In this document: piece by piece, positions 1 to 6,914 of the stretch
How the letters are laid out: each line of letters starts with the position of its first letter
Numbering within the stretch: the stretch's first letter is position 1
DNA from: Lewinellaceae bacterium
Lineage (GTDB): Bacteria > Bacteroidota > Bacteroidia > Chitinophagales > Saprospiraceae
Reading direction: 5' to 3'
Length of the DNA: 32,317 nucleotides
Assembly: GCA_020636445.1 (NCBI GenBank)
Contig: JACJXV010000044.1
Coordinates: 1 to 32,317 of the forward strand
Made by a program: the position numbers and the translations under genes
The notes under the pieces: generated by a model
Seen by the model: the letters and a program-made list of their open reading frames with translations, nothing else
Databases searched by the model: none
Told to the model about the DNA's origin: nothing

Positions 1-108
1 GCGTTCCTGGAAAAAGTTAATGTAGTCACGAACAAAGCCTACCATATCCACCTTTTTGGTGTCGTGAGCGATAATGGCAATGGTAAAAGGTGTGGTGGAA
101 ATAGACAT
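1..108 (-). CDS. mgsA: Methylglyoxal synthase, N-terminal fragment (cut by window start)
   Basis: The reverse strand from the ATG at 108 reads an open frame of 36 codons to the window edge. The peptide contains the stretch FTIAIIAHDTKKVDMVGFV, which matches the N-terminus of methylglyoxal synthases (beta strand followed by the AHD phosphate-binding region). Known members convert dihydroxyacetone phosphate to methylglyoxal and phosphate, a bypass of lower glycolysis, in the cytoplasm. Only the first quarter of a usual ~120-150 residue protein is here, so the catalytic Asp residues further on cannot be checked. It is divergent from the DUF2911 gene at 324. The call rests on a short stretch, so confidence is moderate. 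Confidence 0.72.
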   Translation of the reverse strand, partial: MSISTTPFTIAIIAHDTKKVDMVGFVRDYINFFQER

Positions 109-278
109 ATCTGTAGTAGGTTACATTCGTTTAGCGGTAGAGAAATAGGGGGTGCTTACTACCCCAAATGATGGCCGTCGAAAATAATACCCTGTAAGCC
201 ATAGGCTTTTGGGGGGATCCGGATAGAAAGTTTTCGCTGAACATTTTTTATCCGGTATAAATACCCGTTTAAAAAACG

Positions 279-286
279 TAAATTTG
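279..286 (+). promoter_or_regulatory. Bacteroidota -7 element TAAATTTG
   Basis: TAAATTTG matches the TAnnTTTG consensus of the Bacteroidota housekeeping sigma factor exactly and lies 37 bases before the ATG of the DUF2911 gene at 324. I see no clear TTG -33 element at the usual distance, so this is a plausible but incomplete promoter. Confidence 0.45.
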
Positions 287-323
287 CCCCTAAAATCACC
301 AAAACTTATTTTAAAACCAAGTT

Positions 324-1178
324 ATGATGAGGAAAGTATTATTCAGTTTCCTGGTATTAGGAAGCATAATGATGTGCCAGCCAATGGCTAATGCACAAAT
401 TCAAACGCCCGCTCCCAGCCCAACAGCTGAAATGAAAACCCGGGTGGGTCTGACGGATGTTACGCTGGTGTATTCTCGCCCCAGCATGAAGGGCCGGACT
501 ATTTTTGCTGCTGATGGACTGGTTCCTTTTGGTAGTGTCTGGCGTACGGGTGCCAACTCGGCCACTAAGCTCTCCTTCAGCGATGATGTGAAATTAGGTG
601 GACAGGCACTAAAGGCTGGTTCCTATGCTTTGCTGACCAAGCCAGGTGCCAATGAATGGACCGTTATGCTTTTCCCTTACGAAAGCACTAACTGGGCAGG
701 TTATCCCGAAAAAACGCCGGCAGCTACATTTACCGTTAAACCGGAAAAACTGGGAAATCGCGTGGAGAGCTTCACCATGGATATCAACAATTATTCCAAC
801 GATGGCGCGCATATCGACCTGATGTGGGATATGACGAAGGTTAGCCTTCCGCTTTCCGTTGAAGTTGATGGCAAGGTAATGGCCGCCATCGATCGCATGA
901 TGGCTGGGCCAAGTGCAAACGATCTGTATGCTGCTGCATCTTATATGCACGACACGGGCAAGGATCTGAACAAGGCGTTGGAATATATCCAAAAGGCTAA
1001 TGCTATGAGCCCTCAGTTCTGGACGTTGCGCCGTGAATCGTTGATTCTGGCCGACATGGGTAAAAAAACTGACGCTATCAATGTGGCTAAGAAGTCACTG
1101 GAAATGGCTGAAAAGGCTAAGAACGACGATTACGTTCGGATGAACAAAGCATCGATTGCTGAGTGGTCGAAGAAATAA
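324..1178 (+). CDS. Secreted DUF2911 protein with C-terminal TPR-like helices
   Basis: The protein has 284 residues. Residues 1-25 form a typical Sec signal peptide (charged start, hydrophobic core, ANA-Q cleavage site), so it is exported. Residues about 35-175 are a DUF2911 domain, with the characteristic segments LVPFGSVWRTGAN and AGSYALLTKPG. The last ~85 residues are helical with a TPR-like pattern (NKALEYIQKANAMSP, AINVAKKSLEMAEKA). DUF2911 has no established function; the family is common in Bacteroidota. A shorter lipoprotein paralogue sits at 22423-23031 and keeps the same core motif. A TAnnTTTG element lies upstream and an intrinsic terminator follows at 1236, so it is probably transcribed alone. 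Confidence 0.88.
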   Translation: MMRKVLFSFLVLGSIMMCQPMANAQIQTPAPSPTAEMKTRVGLTDVTLVYSRPSMKGRTIFAADGLVPFGSVWRTGANSATKLSFSDDVKLGGQALKAGSYALLTKPGANEWTVMLFPYESTNWAGYPEKTPAATFTVKPEKLGNRVESFTMDINNYSNDGAHIDLMWDMTKVSLPLSVEVDGKVMAAIDRMMAGPSANDLYAAASYMHDTGKDLNKALEYIQKANAMSPQFWTLRRESLILADMGKKTDAINVAKKSLEMAEKAKNDDYVRMNKASIAEWSKK

Positions 1179-1235
1179 GGAATCAAGTGCGCTGGTGAAT
1201 AACCCCTAGTGGTTAGATCAGAGACTTTATCCCCG

Positions 1236-1278
1236 GAGCCCGGATTTTGACGAAGGTCAGGATCCGGGCTCGCTTTTT
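1236..1278 (+). terminator. Intrinsic terminator of the DUF2911 gene
   Basis: Arms GAGCCCGGAT (1236-1245) and ATCCGGGCTC (1262-1271) pair perfectly, with an inner TGAC/GTCA stem around a GAAG tetraloop, followed by TTTTT at 1274-1278. The T-tract is on the plus strand, so it serves the gene ending at 1178. It lies between this gene and the convergent SDR gene. Confidence 0.85.
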
Positions 1279-1331
1279 ACAGGCTAAAGGCTACAAGGGC
1301 TCAGACCTTCCTGGATGTAAAGGCTTCTGAC

Positions 1332-2192
1332 CTAAACAGGAAAGGTCATAGGATCCGGATGCCGGAATGTATAAGTGAGTTTACGTTTTACGTAGGTGTT
1401 ATCCACAATTTTACCTTCCGCCTGCACTTCATCATGGGCAAAACTGGGGACCTCGAAGCCCTCCAGCTGGGCGCGATGGGGGTAGTAACTGGCTTTCGTC
1501 GGGTGCTCGTCAGCGCAGACGTTAAACGTCTCTCTCCAGGCATCCTGTTCAATAACTGCCTGGATGACACCGATACAGTCGTCCTGATGGACCATATTTA
1601 CCCGCTGTTGGCCATGGGGCAGATCCTGGCGACCGGCAAGAAAGCGACCCGCCGGCCGGCCGGGGCCTACGAGCCCGGCTAAGCGCAGGATGGTAACCTC
1701 AATCTTCGCTTGTTCCCGTAACCCTTGTTCTGCAATGAGCAAGGCTTTGCCGGAATCGGTATTCGGCAAAGGAATAGTCTTTTCACTGACCCAGCCGTTC
1801 GCCTCACCATAAACACTAGTTGAGCTGGTAAACAGGATCTTTTTTACCTGACCTGCTTGCCTGGCAGCTTCCAGAATAGCGGCAATCCGGCGAGGGTAAT
1901 GTATAATCATTTCGGCGTCCCGACGACCCGGAGGCAAGGTGATAATCAGTACCTCGCTTGCCAGGAATGCCTGCCAGTCTGCTGACAGCTTAGCAGGTAG
2001 GTCCTCCTCCAGCCGGAGCAGAAACCCCTCGATCCCGGCAGCTGTCAGTTCGGGTAATTTTTCGGTACGGGTAGTAGATCCTTTGACAAAATATCCCGCT
2101 TCAGTGAGTTCACGCCCCAGCGGTAGCCCCAGCCATCCCGCGCCCAGGATACTGATAGTTGTAAGGGTGGGTTGCGGTTTTTCTTTTAGCAT
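1332..2192 (-). CDS. Atypical SDR / NAD(P)-binding sugar-epimerase-like protein
   Basis: The product has 286 residues. It begins with a Rossmann nucleotide-binding strand-loop-helix, ISILGAGWLGLPLGREL (residues about 13-29), after a short polar tail. The mid region holds KKILFTSSTSVYGEANGWV, the position of the SDR active-site Tyr, but the usual YxxxK lysine is absent, which fits the atypical SDR group that includes E. coli YeeZ. Family members bind NAD(P)(H), and the substrate cannot be told from sequence. It is cytoplasmic with no signal peptide. It is convergent with the DUF2911 gene and divergent from the Rof-like gene at 2297. The ATG at 2192 is chosen because the Rossmann fold starts shortly after it. 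Confidence 0.82.
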   Translation of the reverse strand: MLKEKPQPTLTTISILGAGWLGLPLGRELTEAGYFVKGSTTRTEKLPELTAAGIEGFLLRLEEDLPAKLSADWQAFLASEVLIITLPPGRRDAEMIIHYPRRIAAILEAARQAGQVKKILFTSSTSVYGEANGWVSEKTIPLPNTDSGKALLIAEQGLREQAKIEVTILRLAGLVGPGRPAGRFLAGRQDLPHGQQRVNMVHQDDCIGVIQAVIEQDAWRETFNVCADEHPTKASYYPHRAQLEGFEVPSFAHDEVQAEGKIVDNTYVKRKLTYTFRHPDPMTFPV

Positions 2193-2234
2193 AATTAGCT
2201 TTTTGTGCCGGATACAGCATCAGGTAGGCCTGGC

Positions 2235-2271
2235 TATATTTGGTCTTCTAACCTTTCCGGACCTAATTTTG
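2235..2271 (+). promoter_or_regulatory. Promoter of the Rof-like gene (-33 TTTG, -7 TAATTTTG)
   Basis: TAATTTTG at 2264-2271 fits TAnnTTTG. A TTTG at 2239-2242 lies 21 bases upstream, the usual -33 distance for Bacteroidota promoters. The upstream TTTG is itself the end of a second TAnnTTTG match (TATATTTG, 2235-2242), so two -7-like boxes are stacked. The ATG at 2297 is 25 bases downstream. Confidence 0.55.
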
Positions 2272-2296
2272 TTTTGAATAAGCAAAATCAAAGCGC

Positions 2297-2542
2297 ATGG
2301 ACCGTCCTTACCAACCGATTAGCTGTGATTATTACGATTTCCTCGAAGCCTGGGCCCTGAAGCGAAAACAAATTCAGATTCATTATCTGGACGAGCAGGG
2401 GGGGACCCATATGCTGGAAGGCGTCATCCGGACGTTGGAAACCCGTAACAAAGAGGAGTTTATGATCCTGGATAGTGGCGTCGAAATTCGCCTGGACCGG
2501 ATTCAGGCTATCGACGGCAAAGTTCCACCTGCCCATTGTTAA
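2297..2542 (+). CDS. Rof-like Rho-binding antiterminator family protein
   Basis: This is an 81-residue cytoplasmic protein. The N-terminal YQPISCDYYDFLEAW closely parallels the YQPINCDDYDNLELA start of E. coli Rof (YaeO), and the C-terminal half (EEFMILDSGVEIRLDRIQAID) follows the same Sm-like beta-strand pattern ending in the LDKI/LDRI motif. E. coli Rof binds transcription terminator Rho and inhibits RNA binding. Length (about 84 in E. coli) agrees. The start ATG at 2297 follows a good promoter. It stands alone, divergent from the SDR gene, and ends before a strong inverted repeat at 2561. The family match is clear by eye, but function in Bacteroidota is inferred. Confidence 0.8.
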   Translation: MDRPYQPISCDYYDFLEAWALKRKQIQIHYLDEQGGTHMLEGVIRTLETRNKEEFMILDSGVEIRLDRIQAIDGKVPPAHC

Positions 2543-2560
2543 GACCCGCAGCCCCACAAT

Positions 2561-2599
2561 TTTACGGTTGCTAAACTTTTAAAGTTTAGCAACCGTAAA
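2561..2599. terminator. 19-bp perfect inverted repeat, likely bidirectional terminator
   Basis: TTTACGGTTGCTAAACTTT (2561-2579) and its exact reverse complement (2581-2599) are separated by a single T. The repeat lies between two convergent genes (ends at 2542 and 2628). No long T-tract follows, so factor-independent termination is likely but not certain. The small loop makes the RNA hairpin and a DNA cruciform both possible. Confidence 0.6.
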
Positions 2600-2627
2600 T
2601 CGTAATGCGCAAATCTCGCCGGTCTAG

Positions 2628-4151
2628 TTAATTTCCCCGTTCAAAGCAACCCAAATCAGGATTTTGCGCATCCCGGACTTTTCCTTCAATATCGATATTG
2701 ATAATGCGGGGTAAAAGGATGGGTAGTCCTTTTCGACGAGCGATGGAAAGGCTGTCCAGCCGGTAATTATCCTCATTGACATCGGCAAAGACTTTGTCGC
2801 TGAATGTTCCGTTCAGGCAGGGCTTGCAGGTAGTGTCAAAAAAGTTGGCGAAGCGGCCTTCTTGTTCCCGCAGTAAATCATCAACGCGAACCAGGCAGTT
2901 TTCAAAGCGAACGTTAAACAGGCCCGCATTCTGTCCTCCGGAAATATCAGAAAGCCGTATTTCGTCGCGATCAGAACCGTAGATAATGCAATTCCGGAAG
3001 GAAGCATTAAGGCGATAATCAGACCTTACCCGGCACGAGAGAGCATCGTCATAACACAGGAAATTACTCATCCCAAGTGCGGAGGCATTCACCCCATAGC
3101 TAGCTACCGTGCAATAAGTGAAATTGTAATCGCCGCCATGTAAGAGCTGAACGGAGTTTGCCTGGTTATTGTAGATCAGGCAATTTTCAGCGGTTATTCG
3201 TGAGCGTACGCCGATCAGGCCGCTGCTATTGGTGTTGAAAATCCGGGTATTGCGTAGCGTGACTTCTGCAGCAGAATCGGCGTAAATTCCGAAAATGCTG
3301 TTTTTGACCGTAGCGTATTCGATGAGATTCCCACGACTCCGCCGGCCGATAACAATACCCGTCCACTGCCCGGGGTTTTCCTGGAAATCTTCTTCCAGGC
3401 GATCACCCTGGATAACCACGGGGTTTTCGGCCGTGCCCTGAATGCGGAGTTTGCCATTGGGCAACATATAGAGGATCCCATCATTATAAACGTCGAAAAT
3501 ATCGTTCCGGGCGATACCACCATGCACATAGATTTGGGTGCCGGCAGGAATATTCAGGGTACAGCTATCAATAAAAACAACTCCATAAATGACGTAGGGC
3601 TTAGGGTCGTTCCAGTTGATGACACCATTGTCGCAACTCAGCACCACGGGAACACCACCGTTAAACCGGCTGGGAAAGTAATTGGCATTTTGTCCCCAGG
3701 CTTCGAGCAGTACACGCTGAACATTTTCATTCGTTTCAAAAATGAGATTTTCTTCAATCACAAAAGGACTAATGGAGAGGGGCTGATCTGGATCGACAGT
3801 AACTTCCGCAAATACGTAAATGCTATCGTTGGCGTAGATCTCAATATCCTCCAAACGTTTATCCGTACCACCAGGCCTGCCGTCGACGTTGATGCGAAAA
3901 CGACTTTGGGCACCGGATTCCAGATAGATTCGGGAAATGCGAATGGGGCGGTCGTTGCGATTATAGACTTTGAACAACCGGGTGGCCGAACCGATTTCGG
4001 TGAAAACGGTATCGAACCGAAGGGTATCAACTGAAAATGCTACCCGGGCACTACTATCGGTAATGAAATCGAGCTCCCGGTCGCACGACCAGGAAATAAT
4101 CAGGAAAGCGGAGATTCCGCAGACCATTCCCCACAAACGAATGCTATTCAT
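2628..4151 (-). CDS. Lipoprotein with right-handed parallel beta-helix
   Basis: The open frame extends upstream to 4400, but I place the start at the ATG at 4151: the following MNSIRLWGMVCGISAFLII is a signal peptide ending at Cys23 (lipoprotein site), and a TATCTTTG promoter box lies just upstream at 4172. The product is then 507 residues. Residues about 30-170 resemble a beta-sandwich (FKVYNRNDRPIRISRIYL, typical of an abnormal-spindle-like/CARDB-type module). Residues about 180-480 carry repeated short strands with Asn and Gly turns (LIEYATVKNSIFGIY, TLRNTRIFNTNSSGLIG, ENCLIYNNQANSVQL), the pattern of a parallel beta-helix. Such folds often bind or cut polysaccharide, but no catalytic motif is recognisable, so substrate and activity are unknown. 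It is divergent from the glycosyltransferase cluster. Confidence 0.78.
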   Translation of the reverse strand: MNSIRLWGMVCGISAFLIISWSCDRELDFITDSSARVAFSVDTLRFDTVFTEIGSATRLFKVYNRNDRPIRISRIYLESGAQSRFRINVDGRPGGTDKRLEDIEIYANDSIYVFAEVTVDPDQPLSISPFVIEENLIFETNENVQRVLLEAWGQNANYFPSRFNGGVPVVLSCDNGVINWNDPKPYVIYGVVFIDSCTLNIPAGTQIYVHGGIARNDIFDVYNDGILYMLPNGKLRIQGTAENPVVIQGDRLEEDFQENPGQWTGIVIGRRSRGNLIEYATVKNSIFGIYADSAAEVTLRNTRIFNTNSSGLIGVRSRITAENCLIYNNQANSVQLLHGGDYNFTYCTVASYGVNASALGMSNFLCYDDALSCRVRSDYRLNASFRNCIIYGSDRDEIRLSDISGGQNAGLFNVRFENCLVRVDDLLREQEGRFANFFDTTCKPCLNGTFSDKVFADVNEDNYRLDSLSIARRKGLPILLPRIINIDIEGKVRDAQNPDLGCFERGN

Positions 4152-4171
4152 GACGCCAAATTTCTGCCTGG

Positions 4172-4179
4172 CAAAGATA
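4172..4179 (-). promoter_or_regulatory. -7 element TATCTTTG for the beta-helix lipoprotein
   Basis: On the minus strand TATCTTTG (exact TAnnTTTG) lies 20 bases before the ATG at 4151. It supports that start over the upstream extension to 4400. No -33 TTG is evident at the usual spacing. Confidence 0.5.
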
Positions 4180-4363
4180 ATGTAAGAAATGAGCCCGGCA
4201 CCATGTACAGGCAAAATTCCCCGGGTAGTGGTAAAGCCAACAAGTCGGGCGAGTTCGACGTCCCTATGCCTTGGCCATTGTAAAGTCCGGCAAATTTTAA
4301 CGCTGCTTTTTTTCGCAGATTGCCTTAACTTTGAGGAGTCTAGCCAAATTGCTGACTTTAATG

Positions 4364-4371
4364 TACCTTTG
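4364..4371 (+). promoter_or_regulatory. -7 element TACCTTTG for the glycosyltransferase cluster
   Basis: TACCTTTG followed by CA is a near-ideal Bacteroidota -7 element. A second match, TAACTTTG, sits at 4326-4333. Transcription from the nearer box would start around 4378, about 35 bases before the TTG proposed as start of the GT2 gene at 4413. Confidence 0.55.
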
Positions 4372-4412
4372 CACTGCAAGTAAAATGGTAGCCCCGGCAA
4401 AATCTTTTCCTG

Positions 4413-5141
4413 TTGGGTTTACTGTTGGACAATGAAGATCAATTGGACAAATTTGTAACGGATATTATTATACCCGCGCACAATGAAGAGGCGGCTATCG
4501 GACAAGTGTTGAGCGCCATACCGCGGGAGTTGGTTCGTGAAATTGTGGTTTGTGATAATGCCAGTACCGATAATACGGCAGCGGTAGCCCGGGCGCATGG
4601 GGCTACGGTTCTCCGCGAGCCTCGCAAAGGTTATGGCAGTGCTTGTTTAACCGGTATAGCCTATCTGCAGCAGAAAGCAGCGACAGATCCGTTGGATTGC
4701 GTTGTTTTTTTAGATGCAGATTTTTCTGATCATCCAGAAGAGTTGCCGCAGTTATTAATTCCCATCACCCACCATAATTTTGATTTAGTGATCGGCTCGC
4801 GTGTGTTGGGGCAACGTGAAAAAGGGTCCTTAATGCCACAACAACGATTTGGGAACTGGTTAGCCACTACCCTGGTTCGTTGGTTGTATGGGGTGCGGTT
4901 TACGGATCTGGGGCCTTTTCGGGCTATTCGCTGGTCAGCTTTGCAACAGTTGGGGATGAATGACCCCAACTATGGCTGGACGGTGGAGATGCAGGTTAGG
5001 GCGGCCAAAATGGGATTGCGCTGTACGGAAGTCCCCGTCAGTTACCGGCGCAGGATTGGTACCAGCAAGGTTTCCGGAACCATACGAGGTTCAGTACTGG
5101 CTGGGTATAAAATCTTGTGGACCATTTTTAAGCTGTTGTAA
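4413..5141 (+). CDS. Family 2 glycosyltransferase (DPM1/UppGT-like)
   Basis: The product has 242 residues and a complete GT-A fold: DIIIPAHNEEAAIGQVL (nucleotide-sugar binding, residues 17-33), VVCDNASTDNT (46-56), and the metal-binding DADFSDHPEEL (101-111). The C-terminal TDLGPFRAI and YGWTVEMQVRAAK segments are typical of dolichol-phosphate-mannose-synthase-like enzymes that load sugar on a lipid carrier. No C-terminal membrane pair is present, so it is soluble or peripheral. There is no ATG: the in-frame start candidates are TTG at 4413, 4425 and 4443, and I chose 4413. A short ATG frame (4385-4435) overlaps the start in another phase. It is followed at short distance by two more glycosyltransferases, suggesting one glycan pathway. 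Confidence 0.85.
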   Translation: MGLLLDNEDQLDKFVTDIIIPAHNEEAAIGQVLSAIPRELVREIVVCDNASTDNTAAVARAHGATVLREPRKGYGSACLTGIAYLQQKAATDPLDCVVFLDADFSDHPEELPQLLIPITHHNFDLVIGSRVLGQREKGSLMPQQRFGNWLATTLVRWLYGVRFTDLGPFRAIRWSALQQLGMNDPNYGWTVEMQVRAAKMGLRCTEVPVSYRRRIGTSKVSGTIRGSVLAGYKILWTIFKLL

Positions 5142-5237
5142 TAAAAATAGTTGGCAAACCCCAGTGACCAAAACGGGGGTCTGTATTCTAAAGAGGGAAT
5201 TCATCACCGTCAACCAAACGGAAAACGCTTTTATACT

Positions 5238-6851
5238 ATGTCGATATTTGCTTATGTCGTGCTCGGGGTTTATTCAATAGCCCTCCTTTACATTACCTTA
5301 TACTGCGTAATGCAGTTTGATCTCCTGGTTTACTACAAGCGCGGTGCTAAGCGCGGAGCCAGTGAGGAAGAAGAGGCTGCAGCCGCCCGTTCGCGGGTAG
5401 CCAAGCGAGCTACTGCCGGCGTCGCTGCCGATGGGTCTTTGGTCGATCTTAGCCCTGCATCTGTGTATGCTGGTGCAGATGGCCTTGAGGACGAGGAAGA
5501 AGAAGAATATGAGTGGCCGATGGTAACGGTACAGCTGCCGTTGTATAACGAACAGTATGTGGTTGAACGGTTGATTGATACCGTCGCTGCTTTTGATTAT
5601 CCACGTGATCGCTTTGAAATTCACGTACTGGATGATTCTACGGACGAAACGATTGATATCGTTCGCCGCAAAGTGGAAGAATACCAGGCGAAGGGATTTC
5701 AGATTCAGCAAATCCGCCGTAAAGTGCGCCAGGGCTATAAGGCGGGCGCTCTCCGGGATGGTATGGAATTTGCGAAAGGAGAGTTCATGGCTATCTTCGA
5801 TGCCGATTTCCTTCCCCGCCCTGACTTTTTGCGTCTGACTATTCCCCATTTTCAGGATGGCCAGGTGGGTGTTGTACAAACCCGCTGGGAGCACATCAAT
5901 GAAGATTATTCGCTGATTACCCGCCTGCAGGCGTTACAGCTTAACGTTCACTTCACGGTAGAGCAAGTAGGCCGGATGCAGGGAGATTACTTCCTGCAGT
6001 TTAACGGTACGGCTGGGGTGTGGCGTCGGCAAACCATCGAAGATGCCGGTGGCTGGGAAGCGGATACGCTTACCGAAGATCTTGATCTGAGCATTCGTTC
6101 GCAAATCAAAGGCTGGAAAATTAAATTCCTCGAAGAAATTGGTTCACCAGCAGAGTTGCCTGCTGAGATGAACGCACTGAAGGGGCAGCAATTCCGCTGG
6201 ATGAAAGGAGGGGCCGAAACCGCCCGGAAAATGCTGCCTACACTGTGGAAGTCATCAGCCTTGACGCTGCGCCAGAAGATTCATGCCACGCAGCACCTTC
6301 TGGGGAGTAGTGTATTTCTATTTGTTTTTATTACAGGATTATCAAGTGTGCCGCTGTTGTTCTTTATGGATGACCTGATTGCCGCAGGCTTCAATAAGGA
6401 TATTTTTACATATTTCTTCCTGGGGATGATGTCGGTAGCTTCGGTATATTTTGTGGCTAACGTCCAATCCCCGGCTCGTCATGAACCCAAGGGAGAGGCC
6501 ATAGTCAAGTTCTTTTCCCTCTTTCCTGTCTTTCTGTCCTTGTCGATGGGCTTATCCCTGCATAACAGCATTGCGGTGATGGAAGGATACATGGGGCGTA
6601 AATCTGCCTTTGTGCGTACGCCGAAGTTTAATATCCGGACAGGACAGGATAGCTTCAACCAGAACAAATACATCATCAAGGAATTGTCATGGTCGACGAT
6701 TTTTGAAGGCGTTCTGGCGCTCTATTACTCTGTAGCGTTCATCTATGGGTTGACCAGCGGGATAAACATATTCCTGGTATTTCACTTGATGTTGGCTGTC
6801 GGGTTTGGGACAATTTTCTATTATACGGTCCGTCACCTGAATATGGAGTAA
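5238..6851 (+). CDS. Cellulose-synthase-like membrane glycosyltransferase (GT2)
   Basis: I start at the ATG at 5238, which gives 537 residues; the open frame runs further up only with a TTG. Residues 3-30 form a membrane helix. The GT2 catalytic domain carries LDDSTDET (131-138), DADF (188-191), TEDLD (279-283, catalytic base) and QQFRW (317-321), the D, D, D, Q(Q/R)xRW set of processive synthases. About four to five membrane helices follow (about 352-380, 388-408, 424-446, 490-530). Members make beta-glucans or glucosylate lipids; the product here is unknown. Residues 41-92 are unusual: an Ala/Glu-rich, low-complexity insert with runs of acidic residues between the first helix and the catalytic domain. 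It is co-directional with the neighbouring GTs. Confidence 0.87.
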   Translation: MSIFAYVVLGVYSIALLYITLYCVMQFDLLVYYKRGAKRGASEEEEAAAARSRVAKRATAGVAADGSLVDLSPASVYAGADGLEDEEEEEYEWPMVTVQLPLYNEQYVVERLIDTVAAFDYPRDRFEIHVLDDSTDETIDIVRRKVEEYQAKGFQIQQIRRKVRQGYKAGALRDGMEFAKGEFMAIFDADFLPRPDFLRLTIPHFQDGQVGVVQTRWEHINEDYSLITRLQALQLNVHFTVEQVGRMQGDYFLQFNGTAGVWRRQTIEDAGGWEADTLTEDLDLSIRSQIKGWKIKFLEEIGSPAELPAEMNALKGQQFRWMKGGAETARKMLPTLWKSSALTLRQKIHATQHLLGSSVFLFVFITGLSSVPLLFFMDDLIAAGFNKDIFTYFFLGMMSVASVYFVANVQSPARHEPKGEAIVKFFSLFPVFLSLSMGLSLHNSIAVMEGYMGRKSAFVRTPKFNIRTGQDSFNQNKYIIKELSWSTIFEGVLALYYSVAFIYGLTSGINIFLVFHLMLAVGFGTIFYYTVRHLNME

Positions 6852-6914
6852 GCGTCAGGCTGGTACTGCCGCTTAAAGATCCTTACCTTGCGCGCTGGAT
6901 AGAATAAAGCGCCA

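Noticed and set aside
3522..4034. 170-codon plus-strand open frame
   Set aside because: It overlaps the beta-helix lipoprotein on the opposite strand and shows no recognisable features.
4152..4400. Upstream extension of the beta-helix lipoprotein to 4400
   Set aside because: The extension has no export signal, while the internal ATG at 4151 gives a good lipoprotein signal and follows a TATCTTTG box.
5298..5894. 198-codon minus-strand open frame
   Set aside because: It is antisense to the cellulose-synthase-like gene, which has all catalytic motifs.
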